A stretch of 64,000 nucleotides of DNA from Udaeobacter sp963725505. Its GTDB lineage: Bacteria; Verrucomicrobiota; Verrucomicrobiia; Chthoniobacterales; UBA10450. Below are positions 25,989-36,040 of the stretch, one piece after another. Position numbers and translations under genes: made by a program. Location of the stretch: NCBI GenBank assembly GCA_963725505.1, contig CAVRYN010000005.1:62001-126000 (forward strand), given 5' to 3'. The notes under the pieces were generated by a model. The model saw only the letters and a program-made list of their open reading frames with translations, did not search any database and was not told the origin of the DNA. Position 1 is the stretch's first letter; every line of letters starts with the position of its first letter.

Positions 25989-27503
25989 TTAATTCTTATT
26001 CGGGTTCGCAGAAGCAAGCATCTCGCGAGCACGAGTGCTGCCCATCAATGCGCCACGACGTTGCGGAGTCATTGTTAGCGCACGCTCAAATTCTCTGAGG
26101 GCTTCCTGGGGTTGATTTGATTCGAGCAGAAGATCACCAAGTTGTTCGCGCGCTGGAACAATTGCCCCGGGTGTAACGGGGCGTTTTTCGAGGGCGTCTT
26201 CTTCATCGGCGGCCCCGCGCATTAACTTGAGAGCTTCGTCGACTTTTCCTTCAGTATGCGCGACCCATGCCAGCGCTTCGTTCATTTGCACGTGTGCTTG
26301 CGTTGCCCAGTAATCGTCCCCAGGTGCGCGCAATTTTTCGTAAGCGCTCCTTAATTTTTCAATCTCCTGTCGTGCGTCAGCCGGTTTCCCGCTGCGGGCG
26401 AGTCCGACGCTTCGCGTCCAAAGTGTAACTGCCGAGACTTGCGGCGACGCCCCATCGACTGGAACCAAGTGCGCCGCATCTGACCACTGGCGGCGCTCGA
26501 TCGTGTAGCGCGCAGGCATTGCGCTTGCCGCGTATCCCATCTTGAAATCGCTGCCGTCAAGCCCGCTCATGGCGCGCAATTCATCAAGCACGCGCGCGGC
26601 CTCGGTGTCACGGCCAAGTTGAAGATAGGCGTAAACCAGATAATCCATCGCGTGCAGTTCCTCGCCTTTGTCGCCTTGTTCGCGCGCAGCCTTTTGTGCC
26701 GCCAGGTTGGAAGCAATCGATTCGTCCCACATTCCCAGTCGCGTGTAGATATGCGATGGCATGTGCAAAGCGTGCGGCGCCGAGGGCGCGATTTGCGAAT
26801 ACGCCTTCGCCGCAGCGACCCCCTGCCGTGCCATTTCTGCATTGTCGCAGGCGTGAATCAGGTAATGGGCGATGCCAGGATGCTGCGGATATTTTCTAAA
26901 TAAGGGCTCGAGGATAGCGGCGGCCTCTTTCTGTTTTGCATGGCTCGCGTCGCTCGGGGGCGCCATCGCGATGAGCGCAAGCGCATAAAAAATCTGGCAC
27001 TCGGCGTCGTTCCGATAACGCCCCGCTAGCTTTCGCATGGCCTCCGCGTAACGATTCACTCGTTCCTGGTAAGGCAGGGAATCGGCATTTGTGTAAATCA
27101 AACTCAGGGCGTCGATGAATTCGCGCTCGCGATCTGAGCTGCTGAGCCTTTTCGCCTGTTCGATTTCGGCAAGCCCACGAGCGATGTTTTGCGGCGCAAC
27201 TGGCGGCTCCCACAGTTGATGGAAATAAGTCATGGCCACGCCCCAGTGCGGCGCAGCGCAGTTGGGATCTTTGGCTGCCACATCGCGAAATGCTTTTTCC
27301 GCGGCGGAGTATGCGAACGAATGCAAAAGCGCCACCCCTCGCTCGAAACTTTTCTGGAATTTCCTCGAACACGAAGTAGGAAACTGGACACTGCCAAGTT
27401 TTTCCGGGACCGGATGCTCATGTTCCGGAACAGCAGCCCATGATTGCGACTCACCGCAGCCGAGCCAGACAAGGCAAACACACAAGCCCAACACCGCGCG
27501 CAT
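25989..27503 (-). CDS. Tetratricopeptide-repeat lipoprotein
   Basis: About 504 residues from the ATG at 27503 (MRAVLGLCVCLVWLGCGE), a lipoprotein-like signal with Cys in LGCGE. The body has TPR-like helical pairs: residues about 60-95 (GVALLHSFAYSAAEKAFRDV), a central block (PSHIYTRLGMWDESIASNLA, YAYLQLGRDTEAARVLDEL) and a C-terminal one (LGDLLLESNQPQEALREFER). Such proteins scaffold envelope complexes; partners are unknown. It is divergent from the actA operon with a gap of about 360 bases. Confidence 0.82.
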   Translation of the reverse strand: MRAVLGLCVCLVWLGCGESQSWAAVPEHEHPVPEKLGSVQFPTSCSRKFQKSFERGVALLHSFAYSAAEKAFRDVAAKDPNCAAPHWGVAMTYFHQLWEPPVAPQNIARGLAEIEQAKRLSSSDREREFIDALSLIYTNADSLPYQERVNRYAEAMRKLAGRYRNDAECQIFYALALIAMAPPSDASHAKQKEAAAILEPLFRKYPQHPGIAHYLIHACDNAEMARQGVAAAKAYSQIAPSAPHALHMPSHIYTRLGMWDESIASNLAAQKAAREQGDKGEELHAMDYLVYAYLQLGRDTEAARVLDELRAMSGLDGSDFKMGYAASAMPARYTIERRQWSDAAHLVPVDGASPQVSAVTLWTRSVGLARSGKPADARQEIEKLRSAYEKLRAPGDDYWATQAHVQMNEALAWVAHTEGKVDEALKLMRGAADEEDALEKRPVTPGAIVPAREQLGDLLLESNQPQEALREFERALTMTPQRRGALMGSTRAREMLASANPNKN

Positions 27504-27539
27504 CTTTTGATTTTGAGGCGTCACGGCTCTCATCATCAC

Positions 27540-27866
27540 GCGTCTTCTCCGGATGATCTAATTGTTAATCGCCAAAAACAATTTTGCCACAAACCACTGT
27601 CATTACGATTTATTCGATCTTCCGGGCTTGACGCTTTGGGGGAGTTCTGACGTGATCGGATGTCGCACAACAATTTTTGAATCAACATGAACGACGAAAT
27701 TTATTTTGCCCTCTCGCGACCTATTTATAGAATCTTCGTTACCCCTCGGACGAGCGATTAACCTTAACCCTTTGCAGCGTCTGAACCAGACAGTTCCTGA
27801 GCACAGTTTTCTTTTATTGGCAGCGTGGCGAACCAACTTCGCCAGCGGGGCTGCCGATTACTAATC
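27540..27866. other. Upstream region of the alternative complex III operon
   Basis: No gene seen between the TPR lipoprotein and actA. AT-rich patches around 27660-27735 (for example TTGCCC and TATAGAAT about 16 bases apart) could hold the operon promoter, but no strong consensus is visible. Confidence 0.35.
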
Positions 27867-28592
27867 ATGGCAAATTTCTTTCCACGCTGGACGAATTTGG
27901 TGCCGATCAAGCTCGTGGTTTGCGGCATCGTGATCGTTTGTGGATTGACCGCCGGAACGTGGTATTACGTCACGCCAAAATACACCAAAGTCAGATATCA
28001 ACCGATCCAACCGGTGCCGTTTCCGCACGACATTCACGTTACGCAGCTCGGAATGGATTGCCGGTATTGTCACAGCTTTGTGGAAGTCGCGGCGCAGTCG
28101 AATGTGCCGAACACGCAGGTCTGCATGAACTGCCACACGCAGGTGCAAAAGGACAACCCGAAGCTGGAGCCCGTGCGGGTGAGCTGGAAGACAGGTGAGC
28201 CTATCGATTGGGTGTGGATCCATCGCACGGTCGATTATGTCTATTACAATCACTCGGCGCACGTGAACCGGGGCATCAGTTGTTTCAGTTGCCACGGTCC
28301 CGTCAATCACATGCCGGTGGTTTATCAGGCCAAACCACACAGCATGGGGTGGTGCCTGGAGTGTCATCGGCATCCCGAAAATTTTCTGCGGCCGGAAGAT
28401 CAGGTTTTCAATCTCGATTGGAAACCGGACGACGTGAAGCCGGCGGAGTTTGTGGAGAAATACGGAAAGCCGAAAGGCGTGACCGAAGATTGGTCGAAGA
28501 GAAAGACGCTAAGCCAAACCGAGATCGGCGAGACGCTGAAGGAGCGCTGGAATATTACCCCGCCGCAAAATTGTCAGGGGTGTCACCGATGA
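27867..28592 (+). CDS. actA: Alternative complex III pentahaem cytochrome subunit ActA
   Basis: 241 residues from the ATG at 27867 (MANFFPRWTNLVPIKLV) with one N-terminal membrane anchor (about 12-34). Five CXXCH haem sites are present: CRYCH, CMNCH, CFSCH, CLECH and CQGCH, the ActA hallmark. Alternative complex III oxidises menaquinol and reduces a c-type cytochrome or an attached oxidase. ActA and ActE form the haem wire on the periplasmic side. Its TGA overlaps the ATG of actB. Confidence 0.93.
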   Translation: MANFFPRWTNLVPIKLVVCGIVIVCGLTAGTWYYVTPKYTKVRYQPIQPVPFPHDIHVTQLGMDCRYCHSFVEVAAQSNVPNTQVCMNCHTQVQKDNPKLEPVRVSWKTGEPIDWVWIHRTVDYVYYNHSAHVNRGISCFSCHGPVNHMPVVYQAKPHSMGWCLECHRHPENFLRPEDQVFNLDWKPDDVKPAEFVEKYGKPKGVTEDWSKRKTLSQTEIGETLKERWNITPPQNCQGCHR

Positions 28593-31500
28593 AACGTGTC
28601 TTCCACCATCCACCGGAGCCAGTAAACGGAAAGCATTACTGGCGAGGCCTTGGGGAGTTGAGCGATACGCCAGAATTTCGCCAATGGCTGGAGCGCGAAT
28701 TTCCCGCAGGCGCGGCAGAGTTAAACGGCGACGAATGGTCGCGGCGCGATTTTTTGAAATTGATGGGCGCATCCATGGCGCTGGCTGGGGTTGGCCTGAC
28801 GAGTTGTCGTCGCCCGGAAATGCACCTGGTGCCCTTCACCAAGAGCGTGGAATGGACGATTCCCGGAAAATTTCTCTACTACGCCACCGCGATGCCCCGG
28901 CGCACCGGCGCAATCCCTCTGATTGCAACGACCGTGGACGGACGCCCAATCAAGTTGGAGGGCAATCCGTTGCATCCGGCCAGCGGCGGGGCGACCGACA
29001 CTTTTGTCCAGGCGTCGATTCTCGATTTGTACGATCCGTCGCGGTCGCAACGCTTCGTTCACAAAGGCAAAGCGAGCAGTCGCGCGGAGTTTGACAGTTA
29101 CATCGGAAAACTTCGCGACGCGGTTACCAGCCAACAGGGGGACGGTCTTGCGTTCCTGGTTGGCGAAACGCATTCGCCCACACGTGAACGATTGCGCAGT
29201 GAATTAGAAAAAATGTTTCCGAGCATGCGCTGGTGCGTTTATGAACCGCTCCTGAGTCAGGAGCAGGCAACTGCTGTGCAAAACGCGTTCGGAGCTGGCG
29301 CGCGGCTGATTCCGAAATTGGATCGCTCGGATGTAATCCTCGCTTTGGACAGCGATTTTCTCGATTGCGGACAGGGCGATCTCGAATCGGTGCGCGCATT
29401 CACCGCGCGGCGAAGAGTGAATTCTTCGAAAGACAGCATGAACCGGCTGTATGTGGTCGAGAATCGCTTCACGCTCACCGGTGCAATGGCGGACCACCGG
29501 TTGCGTTGTCCTGCGAGCCAAATCGCCGCGTTCACGCATGCGCTTGCGCAAAAAATTCTCGGCGGCACAAACGATGCCGGGCTGGGGGCAGTCGTCGGAA
29601 ATGTACAAACTCCCGCAGGTGGTTCGAACTTTGATGAGCAATGGCTTACCGAGGCGGCGAATGATCTTCTCGCAAAACCGGGCGCAAGTTTGGTGCTAAC
29701 CGGTCCCAATCAGCCGCTCGCAGTACAATTGCTCGTTTACGGGATCAATGCTGCGCTGAAAAATCTCGGGCAGACGTTGGTGGTCCGGCAGGTTCCGCAG
29801 AATCCGCGCACGATAGACGTTTCACAACTGGCGTCGGACATAAACGACGGCCACATCAAGCAACTGTTCATTCTCGGCGGTGATCCGGTTTACAATGCAA
29901 AGCGCGGTCTGGTGCAGGATCGGCAGACCAACCTGCCGCTTGACTGGGCTGATCTGCAAAAAAAAGTGCCGGAAATTGTGCGACTCGGTTATCACGAGGA
30001 CGCCACATCGGCGCTAAGTGAGTGGCACGTTCCGCTCGCGCATTATCTGGAATCGTGGGGCGACGCGCTTACATCCGGGGGCGATTATTTGTCGATTCAA
30101 CCAATGATCCTGCCGCTCTTCGGCGGACTTTCAGAAATTGAACTGCTCAACGCGCTGCTCGGCGGCCCAAAAACAGAAGGGCCCGGACTGGTGCAGGAAA
30201 CTTTCCGCGCCACTAATCCACCGGGTGATTTTCAAACTGCGTGGTCGCGTTTCCTTCACGACGGCTTTGCTTCGAACGTTCGGCCGCGTGATCAGACTTC
30301 CTCATTCAATGCAAACGCCGCTGGATCGCTAGGCCAAAGCTCGTGGACGTTTCCGTCAGCGCCGACGCCAGATTCACCGGAGATTGTGCTGACGGCCAGT
30401 TACGAAATGGACGACGGCCGCTACGCCAATAACGGCTGGCTTCAGGAATTGCCCGACCCGATAACCAAACTCACGTGGGACAATGCCGCACTGATGAGTC
30501 CTGGCTTCGCGAAGGCGCTCGGAGTGTATACGGGCGACCTTGTGCAAATCACAATCACAGAAAAGAGCGGCGGCGGGGAGCCAATTAGGCGCGAGCTCGT
30601 CATCGCGACGCTCGTGTCGCCGGGGCATGCTGACAATTCGATCACAGTTCCACTGGGTTACGGCCGAAAGATGCCAGAGTTCTATGAGCTGCCCTACGCG
30701 GGCGGGGCGCTCAAAGAACGACCGGGAATCGCGGAGCAATCCGGCTTCAATGGTTACTTCTTGCGTACAGCGGCAAATCCGCATTTCGCCGTCGCTGGTG
30801 GGAAGGGAATTGAGAGTGTGAAAGTGACCAAAGTCGGTCGCACTTATCCGTTCTCGATCACGCAGGAACAGTTCAGTATCGAAGGGCGCGGTCTGGTTAG
30901 GGAAGCAACGCTGGAAGGCTATCGCGCAAATAACGAGTTCGCGAAGAAGGTTCCGGGCGAAGAGGAACTACCGCCCCAGCCGCCGAGCATTTACTCGCAT
31001 CCGCCACTAGACGCACCGCAGCAGTGGGGAATGTCTATCGACCTGAATGTTTGCACCGGGTGCAGCGCGTGTGTCATCGCCTGTCAGGCCGAGAACAACG
31101 TCCCTGTCGTGGGTAAGTTACAAGTGGCGCATGGCCGCATCATGCACTGGCTTCGTATCGATCGCTATTACGCCAGCCGCAAACCATACAACCAGGACCG
31201 TGGTGATTGGCCAGAGAACCCGGAAGTGGTCCATCAACCGATGCCCTGCCAGCATTGCGAAAACGCGCCGTGCGAGACCGTTTGCCCCGTGAACGCAACC
31301 GTCCACAGCGAGGACGGCCTCAACGTCATGGCTTACAATCGCTGCGTCGGCACCCGCTATTGCTCCAACAACTGTCCATTCAAGGTCCGCCGGTTCAATT
31401 ATTTCGATTACAATCAGCGGCCAGTCGGCAAAAGGAAGATCAAAGGCGCATTCAGCATCTACGAAGAATATTTCGCGCCCCTAACGACCAAAGGCGCGCC

Positions 31501-31894
31501 GGACATTATCAAGATGCAGAAAAATCCCAACGTCACTGTGCGCATGCGTGGCGTGATGGAGAAATGCACATTTTGCGTGCAGCGTATCGAAGAAGCAAAA
31601 ATTTCGGCACACGCCCGTGCAGGCGCGTCTGCGGACACGCGGATACCGGGCGATTCATTTACCACAGCGTGCGCACAAGCCTGCCCCACCGGCGCGATTG
31701 TTTTTGGCGACATCAAAGATCCGCAAAGTCATGTTTCAAAAATGAAACAACAGGACCGCAATTATCGCTTGCTTGATTATTTGAACGTCGTTGCGCGAAC
31801 GAGTTATCTGGCGCGCATCCGCAACCCCAATCCAAAGATGCCGGACGCCAAGGACATTGGAGTCGCGAGTTTGGTCGAACACGTACCAGAATGA
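28589..31894 (+). CDS. actB: Alternative complex III iron-sulfur/molybdopterin-like subunit ActB
   Basis: A 1101-residue protein beginning MKRVFHHPPEP at 28589; a longer open frame upstream overlaps actA and is not used. SRRDFLKLMGASMALAGVGL near residue 50 is a Tat-like signal. The N-terminal two thirds resembles a molybdopterin oxidoreductase fold that in ActB carries no cofactor. The C-terminal third is a ferredoxin-type domain with four Cys clusters: CTGCSACVIACQ, CQHCENAPCETVCP, CVGTRYCSNNCP and CTFCVQR...ACAQACP. It relays electrons from the quinol site near ActC towards ActA/E. Confidence 0.93.
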   Translation: MKRVFHHPPEPVNGKHYWRGLGELSDTPEFRQWLEREFPAGAAELNGDEWSRRDFLKLMGASMALAGVGLTSCRRPEMHLVPFTKSVEWTIPGKFLYYATAMPRRTGAIPLIATTVDGRPIKLEGNPLHPASGGATDTFVQASILDLYDPSRSQRFVHKGKASSRAEFDSYIGKLRDAVTSQQGDGLAFLVGETHSPTRERLRSELEKMFPSMRWCVYEPLLSQEQATAVQNAFGAGARLIPKLDRSDVILALDSDFLDCGQGDLESVRAFTARRRVNSSKDSMNRLYVVENRFTLTGAMADHRLRCPASQIAAFTHALAQKILGGTNDAGLGAVVGNVQTPAGGSNFDEQWLTEAANDLLAKPGASLVLTGPNQPLAVQLLVYGINAALKNLGQTLVVRQVPQNPRTIDVSQLASDINDGHIKQLFILGGDPVYNAKRGLVQDRQTNLPLDWADLQKKVPEIVRLGYHEDATSALSEWHVPLAHYLESWGDALTSGGDYLSIQPMILPLFGGLSEIELLNALLGGPKTEGPGLVQETFRATNPPGDFQTAWSRFLHDGFASNVRPRDQTSSFNANAAGSLGQSSWTFPSAPTPDSPEIVLTASYEMDDGRYANNGWLQELPDPITKLTWDNAALMSPGFAKALGVYTGDLVQITITEKSGGGEPIRRELVIATLVSPGHADNSITVPLGYGRKMPEFYELPYAGGALKERPGIAEQSGFNGYFLRTAANPHFAVAGGKGIESVKVTKVGRTYPFSITQEQFSIEGRGLVREATLEGYRANNEFAKKVPGEEELPPQPPSIYSHPPLDAPQQWGMSIDLNVCTGCSACVIACQAENNVPVVGKLQVAHGRIMHWLRIDRYYASRKPYNQDRGDWPENPEVVHQPMPCQHCENAPCETVCPVNATVHSEDGLNVMAYNRCVGTRYCSNNCPFKVRRFNYFDYNQRPVGKRKIKGAFSIYEEYFAPLTTKGAPDIIKMQKNPNVTVRMRGVMEKCTFCVQRIEEAKISAHARAGASADTRIPGDSFTTACAQACPTGAIVFGDIKDPQSHVSKMKQQDRNYRLLDYLNVVARTSYLARIRNPNPKMPDAKDIGVASLVEHVPE

Positions 31895-31929
31895 TGATTT
31901 TTCGATTTTACCAATTCGCAATTTGATCC

Positions 31930-33375
31930 ATGGACGCAGCACCGACAGCACCAGAAATCAAAGAAGCCGAGCGCGAGATCGCAAGGGCGCCGCTTGTCTT
32001 AAACCGGCGCAATTTCAGTTGGCTGACCGAGCGCATTTCGGGTGTCGTGGAACAACCAGCCCCGCGCTGGTGGTGGGTGGCGTTCACCATCACCGCGAGT
32101 GCGGCGACGTTCGGCCTTTTTTGTCTTGGCTATCAAATTTCCACGGGTGTTGGCACCTGGGGAAACAACATCCCGGTTGGCTGGGCCTGGGACATCACCA
32201 ACTTCGTTTTTTGGATCGGTATCGGACACGCGGGCACATTGATCTCCGCCATCTTGTTTTTGCTTCGGCAAAAATGGCGTACGTCGATCAACCGCTCCGC
32301 GGAGGCGATGACGCTCTTTGCAGTCATTTGCGCCGCGATTTTCCCCGGAGTCCATGTGGGGCGTGTCTGGATGGCGTGGTATCTGGCGCCCATCCCAAAC
32401 AACTGGGCGATCTGGCCAAATTTCCGCAGCGCACTGATGTGGGACGTGTTTGCGGTTTCGACGTACTTCACGGTGTCAGTCCTATTTTGGTACACCGGTT
32501 TGGTCCCCGATCTGGCGACGCTGCGCGATCGAGCTAGGACAAAAATCAGAAAGTTTCTCTTCGGGATTTTCGCCCTTGGCTGGCGCGGTTCGAACCGGCA
32601 CTGGCGCCATTACGAAATGGCTTACCTGCTCCTGGCCGGTCTCTCGACCCCGCTCGTTCTCTCCGTGCACAGCGTTGTGTCTTTCGATTTCGCTACGTCG
32701 GTCTTGCCCACCTGGCATACCACGATTTTCCCGCCGTACTTTGTCGCAGGCGCGATCTTTGGCGGCTTTGCCATGGTGCTGACGTTGCTGATTCCAGCGC
32801 GTGCGATCTTCAAGCTGTACGATGTCATTACGCCGCAGCACATCGACAAAATGGCGAAAATCATTTTGCTAACGGGTTCGTTCGTTGGCTACGCGTACAC
32901 GATGGAGTTTTTCGTTGCCTGGTATAGCGGCAATTACTACGAGCGGTTCGCGTTTTGGAACCGCGTGTTTGGTCCTTACTGGTGGTACTGGTGGTTCGGC
33001 ATGCTTTTCTGCAATTGCCTCTCACCACAACTTTTCTGGTTTAGATGGTGCCGACGCAACATCCTTGTCGTGTTTTTCGTCGCCATGTGCGTCAACGCCG
33101 GGATGTGGTTCGAGCGCTTTATCATTATCGCCGGTGGATTGCACCGGGATTTTCTTCCATCCTCGTGGCGCCTGTTTATCCCGACGTGGGTCGACATCTG
33201 GACATACATTGGGACGCTCGGAATTTTCACTTCACTGTTCCTGCTTTTCATCCGGTTCCTGCCGATGATCGCGATGTCGGAAGTGAAGACCGCAACACCC
33301 GAAGCGGACCCGCATTACGGCGAGCCCACGGGAATTCAATCGGCATCTCCGGGCGGAAAGGAGCGCACACGATGA
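31930..33375 (+). CDS. actC: Alternative complex III quinol-binding membrane subunit ActC (NrfD family)
   Basis: A 481-residue NrfD/PsrC-type protein with about ten membrane helices. The start MDAAPTAPEIKEAEREI is cytosolic; helix motifs include WDITNFVFWIGIGHAGTLIS and GVHVGRVWMAWYL. In other alternative complexes III this subunit holds the quinol site and a putative proton path. Its TGA at 33373-33375 originally seems to have overlapped the actD start (see the element at 33393). Confidence 0.92.
   Translation: MDAAPTAPEIKEAEREIARAPLVLNRRNFSWLTERISGVVEQPAPRWWWVAFTITASAATFGLFCLGYQISTGVGTWGNNIPVGWAWDITNFVFWIGIGHAGTLISAILFLLRQKWRTSINRSAEAMTLFAVICAAIFPGVHVGRVWMAWYLAPIPNNWAIWPNFRSALMWDVFAVSTYFTVSVLFWYTGLVPDLATLRDRARTKIRKFLFGIFALGWRGSNRHWRHYEMAYLLLAGLSTPLVLSVHSVVSFDFATSVLPTWHTTIFPPYFVAGAIFGGFAMVLTLLIPARAIFKLYDVITPQHIDKMAKIILLTGSFVGYAYTMEFFVAWYSGNYYERFAFWNRVFGPYWWYWWFGMLFCNCLSPQLFWFRWCRRNILVVFFVAMCVNAGMWFERFIIIAGGLHRDFLPSSWRLFIPTWVDIWTYIGTLGIFTSLFLLFIRFLPMIAMSEVKTATPEADPHYGEPTGIQSASPGGKERTR
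33353..33374. repeat. Left copy of a 22-base duplication flanking an inserted element
   Basis: GCGGAAAGGAGCGCACACGATG recurs with two mismatches at 33481-33502, directly before and including the actD ATG. The two copies bracket the palindromic element 33393-33473. Confidence 0.75.
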
Positions 33376-33392
33376 GAACGCTCCGTCGTTTC

Positions 33393-33473
33393 TGTAGCCG
33401 CGTCTCTGTGAGACGCGCTCCGCGTGCGTTCCAAATGTCTCAGCTATGCGCCTCACACACCGAGGCGGCTACA
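33393..33473. repeat. TGTAG...CTACA element inserted between actC and actD
   Basis: TGTAGCCGCGTCTCTGTGAG at the left and ACCGAGGCGGCTACA at the right pair at their ends. It lies between the actC stop and the actD start and is flanked by a 22-base near-direct repeat, so it looks like an insertion that carried or created a duplication of the actD ribosome-binding region. Confidence 0.7.
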
Positions 33474-33499
33474 GCAATTCGCGGAAAGGAACGCACACC

Positions 33500-34057
33500 A
33501 TGATGCGGACACCTGCCGGTCACAGAGTTTACGCCATGGCTGCGGAGTATCCGAGCGCAGCTGCCCTTTACGAGGCGGCCAAGCGCGTCCGGGACGCAGG
33601 ATTCAGACGCTGGGATGTTTTTTCGCCATTCCCAATACACGGAATGGATGAAGCGATGGGACTGGGCAAATCGTGGCTGAGCGGCTGGGTTTTGTTCGGT
33701 GGGGTTTCTGGTTTGCTTACCGCTGCCCTCGTCGAATTTGGCCCGTCGTGGGGTCTGTATCGGCTCGATGTGCACGGTAAGCCCTGGAATTTTTGGACTG
33801 TGCCCGCGTTCTTCCCGATCATGTTCGAGTTGACCGTGCTCTTCGGCGCATTCGCTGCCTTTTTTGCCTGGCAAGTCATGAATGGGTTACCGCGCTGGTA
33901 TCACCCGATGTTCAACTGGGAGCGATTCAGTCGCGTAACCAACGACGGATTTTTCCTGGCAATTGAAGCGCGCGATCCGCGATTCACCGAAAACGGCGTG
34001 CGCCAGTTGCTGGAAGAAACCGGCGGAGAACACATCACCATCGTTCACGAGGATTAA
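33500..34057 (+). CDS. actD: Alternative complex III subunit ActD (DUF3341)
   Basis: 185 residues starting MMRTPAGHRVYAMAAEYPS. The N-terminal soluble part has AAALYEAAKRVRDAGFRRWDVFSPFPIHGMDEAM, characteristic of DUF3341, then two membrane segments (WVLFGGVSGLLTAALVE; PAFFPIMFELTVLFGAFAAF) and a C-terminal soluble tail. I use the ATG at 33500 with GGAAAGGA about ten bases upstream. ActD is a two-helix structural subunit. Confidence 0.9.
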   Translation: MMRTPAGHRVYAMAAEYPSAAALYEAAKRVRDAGFRRWDVFSPFPIHGMDEAMGLGKSWLSGWVLFGGVSGLLTAALVEFGPSWGLYRLDVHGKPWNFWTVPAFFPIMFELTVLFGAFAAFFAWQVMNGLPRWYHPMFNWERFSRVTNDGFFLAIEARDPRFTENGVRQLLEETGGEHITIVHED

Positions 34058-34059
34058 AC

Positions 34060-34839
34060 ATGTTGCGTGGATTTGTTGTGATTTTTGTTTTGTGCACGAT
34101 CGCGGTCATCGCGGTGTTTGGGTTTCGTGGACAAATCAGCACCCAGCCGCCGCTGGAGGTTTTCCCAGACATGGTGCGCCAGATGAAAGTGCGCGCGCAA
34201 GCGCCGCTCGATTTCTTTGCGGATGGGCGTGGCCCGCGGCTACCGGTCGTCGGTACCGTTCCAATTGGCTACGAAATGCCGAAGTCCACCAGTCGGACGG
34301 ACTCGTCCCGTGGCGAGCCAGAGACGCTCGAGACACAGGCAGCCGCGGTCGGATCCTGGTCGCATCCACATGCCAGCTTCAGCGTCGGTACCGATTACTA
34401 CAACACCGGCAAGATGGGAGATCACTGGGGAACCGGTATTCCACTGGAGGTGACGCGCGAGTTAATGCAACGCGGGCAACAACGTTTCAACATCACTTGC
34501 GTGATGTGCCATGGCGCTGCGGCTGCGGGCAACGGGATCACCAAACAATACGGACTCGCCACAGTGGTTTCGCTCCAGGACGAACGGATCCGCAAAATGT
34601 CGGACGGCGAAATTTTCAACACCGTCACCAACGGCAAAAACACCATGATGGCTTACGGACCAAACATCATTGTGCCGGATCGGTGGGCGATCATTGCTTA
34701 CCTGCGCGCTTTGCAGCGCAGTCAAAACGGCGTGATTGCCGACGTGCCGCCGGAACATCGCGCCGACTTGGACAAACCGGCTGAGAACAAACCGCCAGAG
34801 GCCAAACCCGCAGCAAAGCAGGAGGCGTCGAAGAAATGA
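34060..34839 (+). CDS. actE: Alternative complex III monohaem cytochrome subunit ActE
   Basis: A 259-residue protein with an N-terminal membrane/signal segment (about 1-22) and a single haem site in FNITCVMCHGAAAAGNG. A distal Met for haem is likely in the later TVTNGKNTMMAYG block. The C-terminus is a Lys/Glu/Pro/Ala tail. ActE is the periplasmic electron exit of the complex. The actF start overlaps its stop by four bases. Confidence 0.9.
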   Translation: MLRGFVVIFVLCTIAVIAVFGFRGQISTQPPLEVFPDMVRQMKVRAQAPLDFFADGRGPRLPVVGTVPIGYEMPKSTSRTDSSRGEPETLETQAAAVGSWSHPHASFSVGTDYYNTGKMGDHWGTGIPLEVTRELMQRGQQRFNITCVMCHGAAAAGNGITKQYGLATVVSLQDERIRKMSDGEIFNTVTNGKNTMMAYGPNIIVPDRWAIIAYLRALQRSQNGVIADVPPEHRADLDKPAENKPPEAKPAAKQEASKK

Positions 34840-36039
34840 GCGAACGTTTACAAACAGTCCCGGCACCGGAAGGCGAATATTTCGAAAGCAGTCGCTTCAC
34901 TGGGCTTTCGCTTCTTCTTGGATCAGTTGCTCTCGTCGCACTGGTACTCTGCGCCGTCGGCGCAATCGTGAATCCGCATCAATTTAGTTATTCCTGGCTG
35001 TTTGCATTTGCGTTTTTCTTTACGCTCTGCGCCGGCTGCTTTTTCTGGACAATCGTTCATCATGCGACCGACGCCGAATGGAGCGTCGTCGTGCGCCGAC
35101 AATTGGAAAATATTGCTGCGTTGCTGACTGTCCTTGCGCTTCTGTTTGTGCCGATTCTTCTGCTCCGTCACCACCTCTATGCGTGGATGGATATTCCGCG
35201 CGGAGTCGAACCGTCGCTCGACACCAAACGGGCGTATCTCAATTGGACTTTCTTTTTCGTGCGCGCTGTAGTGTTCCTCGGGTTCTTCCTTTTGGCGGCG
35301 CTCGCATTGCGCAGACTTTCGGTGGAACAGGACAAGGACGGTAGTCCGCGCTTCACCATCGGAATGCGCAAGGTCTCATTTATCAGTCTGCCAATGTTTG
35401 CGCTTTGTCTGACTTTCGGCGCCTTCGATTGGCTGATGAGCCTCAATTATCACTGGTTCTCAACGATGTTCGGCGTTTACATCTTTGCTGGCGCGGCCGG
35501 TGCTTCGATGTCGCTGCTTGTTCTGGTGATCACGGCGTTGCGTCAAGCGGGTTATCTGAAGGACGTCGTGACCGTGGAGCATTATCACATCATGGGAAAA
35601 TGGATGCTGGCCTTCTGCGTTTTCTGGGCCTACATCGGTTTCGGCCAGTACATGCTCATCTGGTACGCAAACATTCCCGAAGAGACGCAGTATTTCATCA
35701 CTCGAAACACGCAATCCTGGTGGGCACTGAGCATGCTCCTGGTGATTGGCCGGTTTTTCATAGCGTTCCCGATTTTGCTGATGCGCTCGATCAAGACGCA
35801 TCCGCACCAGCTCTGCATCGTCGCGGGATGGATTGTCTGCATGCAGATGCTCGACATGTACCTCATTGTGCTGCCTTCGTTACACGGCACCGGCGTTCAT
35901 CGTCAGCATTTGGGATTTGCTGTCGGTCATCGCCATCGGCGCGACGCTCGGTTTCGTCTATCTGCGACTGGTGCCCAGGACATCGCTGTTTCCTGTCCGC
36001 GATCCGCGTCTGATCGAATCCCTGAAAACAGTCAACTGA
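34836..36039 (+). CDS. actF: Alternative complex III membrane subunit ActF, apparent 3' frameshift
   Basis: An NrfD-like protein of about 400 residues and ten membrane helices, starting MSERLQTVPAPEGEYFESSR. Typical segments: LTFGAFDWLMSLNYHWFSTM, VVTVEHYHIMGKWMLAFC and WAYIGFGQYMLIWYANIPEE. After VLPSLHGTG (near 35888) the frame shifts: the first frame reads VHRQHLGF to 36104, while another frame reads AFIVSIWDLLSVIAIGATLG and VPRTSLFPVRDPRLIESL to a stop at 36039, two bases before the next gene. The second reading matches the expected ActF C-terminus. One base appears to be missing. Confidence 0.87.
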
Positions 36040-36040
36040 A

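Noticed and set aside
28208..28588. N-terminal extension of ActB by 127 residues
   Set aside because: It overlaps the haem-rich actA frame; the ATG at 28589 with ATGA overlap gives the normal protein.
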